DNA from: an uncultured Christensenellaceae bacterium
Lineage (GTDB): Bacteria > Bacillota > Clostridia > Christensenellales > Pumilibacteraceae
DNA: 24,559 nt
NCBI GenBank assembly: GCA_910587025.1
Contig: CAJUKR010000023.1
Location: 1-24,559 of the forward strand
Reading direction: 5' to 3'
The notes under the pieces: model-generated
What the model saw: only the letters and a program-made list of their open reading frames with translations
What the model was told of the DNA's origin: nothing
Database searches by the model: none
Program-made: the position numbers and the translations under genes
In this document: positions 7,209 to 13,767 of the stretch, one piece after another
Numbering within the stretch: position 1 is the stretch's first letter
How the letters are laid out: every line of letters begins with the position of its first letter

Positions 7209-8027
7209 ATGGAAACGAGCGAACTTGACAAGTACATAGAGGACGGCTACGGCCCCGTGGAGCGCTTTTTGAAAGCCTGCGAGGAAATGCCGACGGTCAA
7301 GTTCATACTCGCCGAGCGCAAGATCAGCGAGCTGCTTATTACGGTCGCGACTTCGTCCGTACTGCAGTCCGTGGTATCTTCCTCTTCGCGCGGTTTCGAT
7401 TTCCGCGCCGCGCTGTCTCGGTCGCGCATAAGAACGGGGAAAAGATATTCCATTCTTCCGCCCGCGTCGCGTCGAGAACTTATCGCTTACGCCATGAATT
7501 TACTGTACGCGATCGACGTAAAAGCGATACCGCTTCAGGAATTCATCGACGAATATTACTGGTCGCCGAACGGCATAAATTTTTCGTTCAAGCTGTTTGC
7601 GCACGGTATAATACTTCCGCTTAAGTCGAGCGTGGAGGCAGAGCTTGCCGAACGCGACAAATTGCCCGAAATGATCGAAGCGCCCGCGCCTCCGCCCGAG
7701 CCTGACGAGGGCGAGCGTAAACATGCTTCGCCGGTCATTACCGTGACAGTCACTCCCGCGTTGTCCGAAGTCGCGGTTGCCGATCTCATCGATCGCGTTG
7801 CGGACGTTTGCGACGTTGCAGACGCAGAAGGGTGTTCGGGCGAAGAAAAAAAGGCGCTTTACGCCGTTTCGACCGCGCTTGCCGAAGCCGTCAAATCGTG
7901 CGACGCGGTGAGGATAAGAAGCGATTTCGACGCGTTTGCGGATTTCATCCGAAGTTCCGCGCTTGCAGGCAGGCTGGGCGAATCTGCGGATAATCTTAAC
8001 GAAACTCTCGAGCATTACGGCATATAA
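7209..8027 (+). CDS. Hypothetical two-domain protein, unknown function
   Basis: The ATG at 7209 follows a strong AAAGGAGAG site and a consensus promoter, so the gene is real, but I do not recognise the 272-residue product. It has no signal peptide or membrane helix. The N-terminal part (about 1-150) looks alpha-helical, with a Ser-rich stretch (VVSSSSRG, 55-62) and a Tyr/Trp-containing motif (EYYWSPNGINF, 115-125). A Pro/Glu-rich linker (about 157-168) separates it from a Val/Ala/Asp-rich C-terminal helical domain (about 176-272). The kinase gene starts 58 nt downstream with no terminator between, so the two are likely co-expressed. A regulatory or scaffold role is possible but unsupported. 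The base composition matches the surrounding housekeeping genes. Confidence 0.8.
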   Translation: METSELDKYIEDGYGPVERFLKACEEMPTVKFILAERKISELLITVATSSVLQSVVSSSSRGFDFRAALSRSRIRTGKRYSILPPASRRELIAYAMNLLYAIDVKAIPLQEFIDEYYWSPNGINFSFKLFAHGIILPLKSSVEAELAERDKLPEMIEAPAPPPEPDEGERKHASPVITVTVTPALSEVAVADLIDRVADVCDVADAEGCSGEEKKALYAVSTALAEAVKSCDAVRIRSDFDAFADFIRSSALAGRLGESADNLNETLEHYGI

Positions 8028-8085
8028 CGCAGTAGGCGGTTGCGTTTTCGGAAAATTAAGTGACGGGGAGGTCACGGTCATAATC

Positions 8086-8898
8086 ATGATCGAATTAGTG
8101 GGAAAAATCGGTTCGATGGCTCTCATCGACGAAAAACACAAAGATATAGATTACAATAAATTCGCAATGATAGGGCACTGGCTTAAGCCGGGGACGGTAT
8201 GGGTTACGTCCGGCGCGGTGGAAATAGGTCGGTTGGATTATATACGGCGAAACGGTTGCGAGATTTCGGGTGCAAGCGAACAGGTCAAGGCGGATTATTC
8301 GTCGCAGGGTCAGGCTATGCTGATGGAGACGTACCGCAGGTTCGTCGATCCGAAGTATTCGGTGCGGCAGGTACTTGTCGAGCACGATCATTTCAACAAT
8401 CCGGTGTCGCGCGCGCACATTCTGTCGCTGCTCGGCAGAGCGACCGAACAGAACGCCGTTCCGATCGTGAATTACAATGACGCGGTCGCCGTGGAAGAAC
8501 TTCGCAAGCTCGAGATCTCCGAGCTCGAAGCCGAAGGCAAGTATCATGTCGAGCTTGTGGACAACGACGAAACCGCGGCGCAGATAGCGCTTCTTACCGG
8601 TGCGAAAACGTTGCTTATACTTACCAAGTTGGACGGGGTATACCGCGACATATCCGATCCGGGTTCGCTCATAACAGAGATCACGGGTACGAAAGAAGAA
8701 GTGTTGAACAAGATCGAGGAGTACAAAAAAGCGTGCCACGGCGCAAGCAGAAAGGGCGCGGGCGGGGCTTTTGCGAAACTCGATTATATCAAACCGTGCG
8801 TCGCCGCGGGAATAGAGGTCATAATAGCAAGCGCGAATCACGATATCGGGAACGTGCTCGGCGGCGTCAGTCCGAGAACTTATATCAAAGGAGAGTAA
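8086..8898 (+). CDS. Glutamate 5-kinase-like amino acid kinase without PUA domain
   Basis: The 270-residue product is one amino-acid-kinase domain most like ProB. Visible landmarks are GKIGS (6-10, phosphate loop), VTSGAVEIGR (40-49), GQAMLMETY (75-83), IVNYNDAVAVEE (127-138), DNDETAAQIALLTGA (159-173) and LILTKLDGVYRD (177-188), then GGAFAKLDYIKPCVAAGIEVIIAS (two motifs within 226-249). Typical ProB proteins carry a C-terminal PUA domain, reaching about 370 residues; here it is missing. The usual NENDAV of ProB reads NYNDAV, so the acceptor may not be glutamate. No proA lies nearby. The ATG at 8086 follows GGGGAGG by 14 nt and gives a normal N-terminus. UMP-kinase-like annotation is the main alternative. 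Likely cotranscribed with the 7209 gene. Confidence 0.8.
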   Translation: MIELVGKIGSMALIDEKHKDIDYNKFAMIGHWLKPGTVWVTSGAVEIGRLDYIRRNGCEISGASEQVKADYSSQGQAMLMETYRRFVDPKYSVRQVLVEHDHFNNPVSRAHILSLLGRATEQNAVPIVNYNDAVAVEELRKLEISELEAEGKYHVELVDNDETAAQIALLTGAKTLLILTKLDGVYRDISDPGSLITEITGTKEEVLNKIEEYKKACHGASRKGAGGAFAKLDYIKPCVAAGIEVIIASANHDIGNVLGGVSPRTYIKGE

Positions 8899-8915
8899 GC
8901 GATACGGCGCGAGGT

Positions 8916-8944
8916 TTTACCCGCACGGACTTAAATTATATTAT
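8916..8944 (+). promoter_or_regulatory. Possible promoter of the transglutaminase gene
   Basis: TTTACC (8916-8921) and TATTAT (8939-8944) are 17 bp apart. The -35 is poor, so the gene may also be read from the kinase operon, since no terminator lies between. Confidence 0.35.
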
Positions 8945-8987
8945 CGAGGGGCATATATAAGGAGAAAAAAGACAGGAGAAGGAAAAG

Positions 8988-10688
8988 ATGACGATGTGGA
9001 AAAAAGTTTGCATGGGAGTGATGACCCTTGTATGCCTTGTCTCGATTCTCGGTACGGCGTCGGCGTGTATGCCGGCTACGGAGTATAAAATTACTTACGT
9101 AATGAACGTGCCGAACAATGCGGACGTGACTTATGCCGAAGGCGAATCCAACCCCGATTCGTACTCGGCGGTGCTGTCTCCGATACTGCTTAAGTCGCCG
9201 AAATGCGAAGGATACGTGTTTCGCGGCTGGTTCGAATCGGAAGAGTACCTTCCAGACGAGCGTGTGACGTCGATAAAAGTCGGCGAGCACGGCGACAAAA
9301 CGCTTTACGCCAAGTGGGACGAAAAGAGTTCTACGGGCGGCGACAAAGAAGACCCGGACGCGCCGATAAACCCGATCGCGCCCGAGTGGTCGGATAGGCT
9401 GAGTTATATGTGGCGCGGCTTTATGCCGTATGTCGACGAGTTCGACGAAGCGTATTATTCGGACGACGGCGCGGAAGTCGTGCTCGACAGTCGCGACGAA
9501 CTGGTCGCGTATATCGAGTACGTTCAGTATAAATATATAACAAAGGACGATGCGCCCGAGATCCATTTGAATTACCGTTTTACTGGAAGTCAGAGCGAAG
9601 AGATCAAGGCGGCGTACTCGCAGGCTTACTTTTCGGCGTATACCGGACTTGCGTTTACCGATCTTAAGATGTTTATAAACTATGCCGATCTCGCGAAGTC
9701 GGAAGCTACCGAGTCCTCGACGGATAAGGGCGTCTATACGCAGATATTGCCCATAGGGTATAAAGAACGGGGAGCGAAACACGATCTTTCGATAGATTCG
9801 GTCAGAACGAGCATGGTTTGCGAAACGAGTAATCAGCTCTTCTACGCCGCTATGATCGGAGCGCGTCCCGCTCCGAAAACGGGAAGCGTCGCCGAGAAGA
9901 TATATGCGAAAGCCAGGAAGGTTCTCGAAAAAATCATTTCGGACGATATGACGGCTACCGAACGCGCGCTTGCCATATACGAATGGTTGGTTGTGAACGT
10001 GTCTTACGACAATTCGACGCTCGGCGCCGCCATCGATCAGTCTGCGGCGGAAACGGCGAAGAGCAGCGCGTTTTATCTCGAAGGCGTGTTCGATTCGGGT
10101 CGCGCGGTCTGCGACGGAATATCCAAAGCAGCGACTCTGCTTCTTCGTATGGAGGGCATTCCCGCAGTGCGTGTATACGGCGGCGGTCATGCCTGGAATA
10201 AAGTGATGATCAACGGCTTCTGGTATGTGTTCGACGCCACTTACGGCGATACGATAATCGGTATAGGCGGCGATCGTTATACATTCCTCAATCACGATTT
10301 CTTCCTTACGCGCGACGATTATTTCGCGGAAGACGAATCGCGCGACGATTACGGCAAAGCGAAAAATTATATCGGGGAAGAATATGAAGCGAATTACGAA
10401 TACGATTATTATCTTTTGAACAAACTCGGCTCGGGCGGCGACGTCGAATACGATTACGACATTTCCGATCAGACCGAATTTTCGGAGTTCGTGAAGTGCG
10501 CGAGGTCGATTGCCGACGACGCGGGACTGGGCTCGGGTACGGCGCCGTACGGTATCGAGTTCCGCATGAAAGACGATATCAGATACACCGCGCCGAGCGA
10601 CGGTAAGTTGCTTCCGATCGGGGAAAACGGTAAGTATCTGCTTGTGTACGGCATTCGCTCCAAAGGCGAGGTGGTCACGGGAATCTGA
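8988..10688 (+). CDS. Secreted InlB-repeat/transglutaminase-like protein
   Basis: The 566-residue product starts with a Lys-containing n-region, a hydrophobic core and a Cys at position 27 (TASAC), so it is probably a lipoprotein. Residues 33-110 form one InlB-type beta repeat (GYVFRGWF ... TLYAKW). A Gly/Asp/Pro linker leads to a large domain. Its C-terminal half carries the transglutaminase-like triad: Cys375 (GRAVCDGIS), His401 (GGGHAWN) and Asp416 (YVFDATYGD). Such domains are usually cysteine peptidases or protein cross-linkers outside the cell. The repeat probably mediates surface interaction. The ATG at 8988 follows AGGAGAAGG; a second ATG two codons on is equally usable. Terminator at 10710 ends the unit. 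The acidic tail (about 440-520, many Asp, Glu, Tyr) is unusual. Substrate unknown. Confidence 0.87.
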   Translation: MTMWKKVCMGVMTLVCLVSILGTASACMPATEYKITYVMNVPNNADVTYAEGESNPDSYSAVLSPILLKSPKCEGYVFRGWFESEEYLPDERVTSIKVGEHGDKTLYAKWDEKSSTGGDKEDPDAPINPIAPEWSDRLSYMWRGFMPYVDEFDEAYYSDDGAEVVLDSRDELVAYIEYVQYKYITKDDAPEIHLNYRFTGSQSEEIKAAYSQAYFSAYTGLAFTDLKMFINYADLAKSEATESSTDKGVYTQILPIGYKERGAKHDLSIDSVRTSMVCETSNQLFYAAMIGARPAPKTGSVAEKIYAKARKVLEKIISDDMTATERALAIYEWLVVNVSYDNSTLGAAIDQSAAETAKSSAFYLEGVFDSGRAVCDGISKAATLLLRMEGIPAVRVYGGGHAWNKVMINGFWYVFDATYGDTIIGIGGDRYTFLNHDFFLTRDDYFAEDESRDDYGKAKNYIGEEYEANYEYDYYLLNKLGSGGDVEYDYDISDQTEFSEFVKCARSIADDAGLGSGTAPYGIEFRMKDDIRYTAPSDGKLLPIGENGKYLLVYGIRSKGEVVTGI

Positions 10689-10709
10689 TCTTGATTTTCG
10701 GAAAATATA

Positions 10710-10750
10710 AAAACGACCGAGATAATATTATCTCGGTCGTTTTCGTTTTT
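10710..10750. terminator. Bidirectional terminator between convergent genes
   Basis: A 16-bp perfect stem (10710-10725 with 10728-10743) with a 2-nt gap is A-rich on the left and followed by TTTTCGTTTTT on the right. It can serve both the transglutaminase gene (plus) and the DUF1540 gene (minus). Confidence 0.85.
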
Positions 10751-10759
10751 ATGATACGT

Positions 10760-11062
10760 CTATTCTTTTACGAAAGTCAGGCAGGACGCGTCGCCGGGAT
10801 CGCGGCTCATGACCGTTATGCCGGAAGCGCCGCATTTACCGTTGTCGTTGTAAATACATTTCGCCGAACATGCCACCGCGGTATCCACGCTGTAATTTGC
10901 GGGAATGAAATCGCTTGCCGCCTCGAATTCGGTACGGCGTTTGGTTTCGTCTGGAGAATACGTCATGCAGTCGGTGCGATTGCTTACGTTTATGCTTTTA
11001 CTGCAACAGCAGTATCCTTTGTTGTAGCGGCATTCTTTGAGTCCGCATTTGAGATCTTTCAT
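10760..11062 (-). CDS. Tandem DUF1540 cysteine-rich protein
   Basis: The 100-residue protein holds two copies of the small Cys-rich DUF1540 pattern (C-x3/4-C-x-YN ... C ... I-x-V ... C-x-T/F). The first copy uses Cys6, Cys11, Cys18-20 and Cys32 (ECRYNKGYCCCSKSINV). The second uses Cys65, Cys69, Cys77 and Cys94 (KCIYNDNGKCGASGITV). Ten cysteines suggest metal binding, probably zinc, or disulfides. DUF1540 proteins are common in spore-forming Clostridia but their function is not established. GGAGGAAATT directly before the ATG at 11062 gives a strong start. There is no signal peptide. The second repeat is the more canonical; the CCC run in the first is odd. The araC-type gene lies upstream, separated by a terminator, so this is probably its own unit. 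Confidence 0.85.
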   Translation of the reverse strand: MKDLKCGLKECRYNKGYCCCSKSINVSNRTDCMTYSPDETKRRTEFEAASDFIPANYSVDTAVACSAKCIYNDNGKCGASGITVMSRDPGDASCLTFVKE

Positions 11063-11111
11063 AATTTCCTCCGATATTCAGTGATATTCATATTATGTGC
11101 CGCGGAAAATA

Positions 11112-11150
11112 AAAATATACCTTGCCGTTAAAGCGAGGTATATTTTATTA
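11112..11150 (-). terminator. Terminator of the AraC-type regulator gene
   Basis: AAAATATACCT (11112-11122) pairs with AGGTATATTTT (11136-11146), extended by a G-T wobble and two G-C pairs. On the minus strand the stem is followed by TTTTTATTTT. It lies about 20 nt past the regulator's stop. Confidence 0.8.
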
Positions 11151-11169
11151 TGTCGATCCGAATGCGGAA

Positions 11170-11943
11170 TTATTTATTGCTGCTCGGCGGAAATCCCATG
11201 ACTTTGGTGTAAGCGCGGTAGAAGGTAGAATAGTCGATGAAGCCGTATCGGTTGGCTACGTCCGTCGGTTTGTCTCCTTTCACGATATCGCGATGCGCCG
11301 CCATTACTTTTTTGGTGCGTACGTACGATATTATGGATACTTTCATATGGTTTGTGAATTTGTTTGATATATACGATTGCGAAAAATGAAAGTGGTCGCA
11401 GATTTTCGTAAGAGTGATAGGCTCGCTCATGTTTTCGTTTACGTAATTTATTATCTGCGCTATCGTTTTGTCGCGGAATGCTTTTTTATCCGCTTCGGGC
11501 TCGAGACATATGAGCGTCATTATTTCGAGCATACGGCAGGAGAGCATGAGCTCGAGATCGTTACCGTCGAACCGTTCGCACAGTTTATCCATGCTCGCGA
11601 ACAGTTCGCGTATTTCGTCGCTTACCGTATAGAACGAAGCGCGGTTTCCGATCCGTCCGAACATATGTTTCGGGATCGTATTCTCGCGGAACTTGAGCAC
11701 ATACCGCTCGTAATCGCTGTCTTGCAGAAACGTGAGATAGTGGTGCTCGCCCGGCTGAATGAAAACTATATCGCCGGGATGCAAGCGGTATATCCTGTCT
11801 TCGACGGTGAAGTCCACGTTACCGCGGACGAAATACAATAACTCGAAAAAGTCGTGATAATGTTTTTCGTAGTCGGGCGCGGGTCGCGGGCTTTCGTCGA
11901 ATTTGTGTGCGAAGTCGAGATCTTCACTGACGTATTTGAACAT
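11170..11943 (-). CDS. AraC-family transcriptional regulator with cupin sensor domain
   Basis: The 257-residue protein has the standard two-domain layout. An N-terminal cupin-like domain (about 10-95) contains HYHDFFELLYFVRG and the LHPGDIVFIQPGEHHYL metal/ligand-pocket signature (54-70). A C-terminal AraC DNA-binding domain (about 158-255) has two helix-turn-helix units: LTKICDHFHFSQSYISNKF and the second around TDVANRYGFIDYSTFYRAYTK (two parts of 227-247). Cupin AraC proteins usually sense sugars or related small molecules. AAGGGGAAAA precedes the ATG at 11943. Upstream are two minus-strand promoters embedded in repeated ATGCAA motifs, suggesting autoregulation. The target may also include the transcription unit at 12211-12455 on the other side. 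No sugar genes are adjacent, so the ligand is unknown. Confidence 0.93.
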   Translation of the reverse strand: MFKYVSEDLDFAHKFDESPRPAPDYEKHYHDFFELLYFVRGNVDFTVEDRIYRLHPGDIVFIQPGEHHYLTFLQDSDYERYVLKFRENTIPKHMFGRIGNRASFYTVSDEIRELFASMDKLCERFDGNDLELMLSCRMLEIMTLICLEPEADKKAFRDKTIAQIINYVNENMSEPITLTKICDHFHFSQSYISNKFTNHMKVSIISYVRTKKVMAAHRDIVKGDKPTDVANRYGFIDYSTFYRAYTKVMGFPPSSNK

Positions 11944-11975
11944 AATTTTTCCCCTTAAATGTCAGTTATGGTTAT

Positions 11976-12004
11976 AGAATAGCACATCAGAATAAAAAAT
12001 GCAA
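11976..12004 (-). promoter_or_regulatory. Proximal promoter of the AraC-type gene
   Basis: On the minus strand TTGCAT (plus 11999-12004) and TATTCT (11976-11981) are 17 bp apart, about 32 bp upstream of the start codon. The -35 box is itself one of the ATGCAA repeats, so a protein bound there would block RNA polymerase. Confidence 0.55.
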
Positions 12005-12145
12005 TATATTTGCCGAAAAAATGCAATTGAAAGACAAAACTTTTGTTTGCATTTAATTCTCCCTGTTGCGGTTTAATTAAGTATACCACACGTAAGGATA
12101 TATTTCAATTGCATTTCTTTATGAAAAATATTGCATTTTTTGCAT
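11994..12145. repeat. Cluster of six ATGCAA motifs in nested inverted repeats
   Basis: ATGCAA occurs on the plus strand at 11999-12004 and 12021-12026, and on the minus strand at 12047-12052, 12109-12114, 12131-12136 and 12140-12145. The outer pair AAAAAATGCAATAT (11994-12007) is perfectly inverted at 12128-12141. The inner pair AAATGCAATTGAAA (12019-12032) is perfectly inverted at 12103-12116. Two of the sites overlap the -35 boxes of the minus-strand promoters. This pattern looks like an operator region for the neighbouring regulator. Confidence 0.6.
12080..12108 (-). promoter_or_regulatory. Distal promoter of the AraC-type gene
   Basis: On the minus strand TTGAAA (plus 12103-12108) and TATACT (12080-12085) are 17 bp apart. 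The -35 box lies in the inner inverted repeat of the ATGCAA cluster. Confidence 0.5.
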
Positions 12146-12210
12146 AAGCGCGTCGAAGGCGCGAAAAAACGGTCGTTTTGTTTTTTCGCTTTATTGTTCT
12201 TGCGAAATTC

Positions 12211-12239
12211 TTGATTTTCGGTTTCGGATATGGTATACT
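12211..12239 (+). promoter_or_regulatory. Promoter of the candidate structured RNA
   Basis: TTGATT (12211-12216) and TATACT (12234-12239) are separated by 17 bp. The predicted start, about 7 nt later, falls on the first base of the 16-bp outer inverted repeat (12246). Confidence 0.65.
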
Positions 12240-12245
12240 GATTAT

Positions 12246-12455
12246 GCTAAACAAATTTTATATCTTATCAAGGAGTACGGATTTTTTATTTTTATAAATA
12301 AAAGTATATACTTTTACTATACTCGTTTATTTACTCGGTTAAAAATGCAAATTCCATTTATGTGAGTATAGTAATTCGTACCGATCATAAAATTTGTTTA
12401 GCGGCAGTCGGAGTTTGCGTTTTTGTGCGTTGACTTCGGTTGGCGCACTTTTTTT
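12246..12455 (+). ncRNA. Candidate novel structured RNA of about 210 nt
   Basis: The stretch has its own promoter (12211-12239) and ends in a rho-independent terminator (12425-12455), with no credible reading frame between. Its predicted 5' end begins a 16-bp perfect closing helix, GCTAAACAAATTTTAT (12246-12261) with 12387-12402. Inside lie a helix GTACG/CGTAC (12275-12279 with 12377-12381, extendable by a wobble and A-T pairs) and an 11-bp helix TTACTATACTC (12314-12324) with 12364-12374. A palindromic hairpin AAAAGTATATACTTTT is at 12300-12315. The closed-rod shape recalls 6S RNA in outline, but I see no convincing 6S central-bubble signature. Alternatives are an attenuated leader of the lipoprotein gene at 12656 or a small mobile element with terminal inverted repeats. 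Confidence 0.45.
12425..12455 (+). terminator. Terminator with C(UUCG)G tetraloop
   Basis: GTGCGTTGAC (12425-12434) pairs with GTTGGCGCAC (12439-12448) using three G-T wobbles around a TTCG loop closed by C-G. Seven Ts follow (12449-12455). It ends the candidate RNA and precedes the lipoprotein gene by about 200 bp. Confidence 0.85.
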
Positions 12456-12581
12456 ATAAAAATCCATAAGGGGGTATTTGTTATAGATAAAAACAACGGA
12501 AAAAATCAAGTCGGTTCGGAAGTAAGACGGAAAAGCTAAAAACAAAGTTGTTACGAAGGTTTTTCGAAAACGACGTTGATT

Positions 12582-12607
12582 ACAATACGGTGCGATCATC
12601 GTATTGT
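12582..12607. promoter_or_regulatory. Short inverted repeat upstream of the lipoprotein gene
   Basis: ACAATACG (12582-12589) is inverted as CGTATTGT (12600-12607) with a 10-nt spacer, about 50 bp before the lipoprotein start. The size fits a dimeric repressor site or a leader hairpin. I find no good -35/-10 pair between 12456 and 12655; the rest of that stretch shows nothing I can name. Confidence 0.3.
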
Positions 12608-12655
12608 CGGTTAAAAACGCTTTCCGTACGGAAGGCGAAGAGGAGGATAAAGAAA

Positions 12656-13612
12656 ATGAAAAAAAAGATAGGATTATTGAGCGTGATAGGCGCGCTTTTG
12701 TTGTGCGCGGTATGCACATTGGCTTTCGCGGCATGCGGCGTAAGTATGCCCAAAGGCGGCATGGTGACCGAAGAGGGCTGGAGATCCGCCATCGAAAACA
12801 CGTCTGAGGTTTCGAACTATACATTGAACATGTCTTTGAGCTTGGAATTCGAAATGGAAGGCGACGTATGGGAACGGGATTATTCTTCAAGCGATTATAA
12901 CGGCAAGATCAGAAAGGCGGTTAAAGGGGATCATTATCAATCGGGAACGATGACGGTTCTTTTCGATAAAGACAACAAGTTTTACGGGGAAAGCGAATCC
13001 GTGAACAAAACGAACATCGAAGAGGACGGCGAAAAAGAATTCGATAACCGAAAGGTTATGAGAAAAGAATATTACGAGCGCGGCAGAAAAGAAGACGATT
13101 TGCAATATTATTGGAGAGCGAGAAGCGAATCGGAAAATTCGGAAACCACCGACGGCCGTCGCAACTCGGAAACTTATTGGAGTGCAAGCGAGACGTACTC
13201 TTTTATGTCGAATTCCATAAGCTCTATGTTCAACGATACGAACTTCTACGAAACCAAAGATTCGGAGAGATCGAAAAAGATCATCGACCTGTACGATAAA
13301 TTCGCTTACGCCGACGGTATATACACCGCAAAGTTGTACAGACGCGTATCGATTCACAACAGTATTTACGAGAACGTCGGATGTATCGTTTCCGTAAGTT
13401 TCGATAAAACGGAGAACTGCGTTATCGGTATCGGAATAAAAACGAACGGAGCGGATAATATGTGGAAATATGACGAGTATGATCTCGCTTATTCTTATAA
13501 GGGCGAATCGATTTACCGTATAAGCAACATAGGCAATACCGATGTTTCCGTGAAAGAAAATAACGACATCAGAAGCGCTGTGAATAAAGCCAAGGCGAAA
13601 AACGACCGTTGA
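12656..13612 (+). CDS. Putative lipoprotein, unknown function
   Basis: The frame is open from 12548, but the ATG at 12656 follows AGGAGG (12641-12646) and starts a classic signal sequence: MKKK, a hydrophobic core and a Cys in LAFAACG (residue 26). The mature 290-odd residues are very hydrophilic, rich in Ser, Glu, Asp, Lys and Tyr, with no recognised domain. The pattern of alternating short strands (for example TLNMSLSLEFEMEG, then GTMTVLFDKDNKFYG) suggests a beta-rich outer-surface fold such as those of LolA/LppX-like or related lipoproteins, but I cannot place it. Many Cys, Gly and Pro codons are avoided in the middle, which looks like an extended, soluble, charged domain. It is a single-gene unit ending at the terminator at 13672. 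Function unknown. Confidence 0.85.
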   Translation: MKKKIGLLSVIGALLLCAVCTLAFAACGVSMPKGGMVTEEGWRSAIENTSEVSNYTLNMSLSLEFEMEGDVWERDYSSSDYNGKIRKAVKGDHYQSGTMTVLFDKDNKFYGESESVNKTNIEEDGEKEFDNRKVMRKEYYERGRKEDDLQYYWRARSESENSETTDGRRNSETYWSASETYSFMSNSISSMFNDTNFYETKDSERSKKIIDLYDKFAYADGIYTAKLYRRVSIHNSIYENVGCIVSVSFDKTENCVIGIGIKTNGADNMWKYDEYDLAYSYKGESIYRISNIGNTDVSVKENNDIRSAVNKAKAKNDR

Positions 13613-13671
13613 GAGGTTGACTTAAAACATACGAAAACAGCCGCGTTTTATAAGATAAGCATCGACAAGAG

Positions 13672-13716
13672 AAAAGCACCCCGAAGTTCGGATAAAACTT
13701 ATCGGGGTGCTTTTTC
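13672..13716. terminator. Bidirectional terminator between lipoprotein and fumarase genes
   Basis: AAAAGCACCCCGA (13672-13684) is perfectly complementary to 13702-13714, with inner AGTT/AACT pairing. The plus strand ends in TTTTT and the minus strand in CTTTTC, so both convergent units can stop here. Confidence 0.85.
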
Positions 13717-13767
13717 GTTGTTACCGTTGATTTTTTCGTGTAATTCACGGGATATTGATATATAAGG

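Noticed and set aside
11994..12145. CRISPR array suggested by repeated ATGCAAT blocks
   Set aside because: The units are short, occur in both orientations and have irregular spacing, unlike CRISPR repeats; no cas genes are present.
12246..12455. 6S RNA or T-box identity for the structured RNA
   Set aside because: No T-box motif such as the conserved UGGN-containing antiterminator is visible, and the 6S central-bubble pattern could not be seen; left as unnamed candidate.
12339..12890. Minus-strand open frame across the RNA terminator and lipoprotein start
   Set aside because: It runs antisense through the terminator and the signal-peptide region, with no family resemblance.
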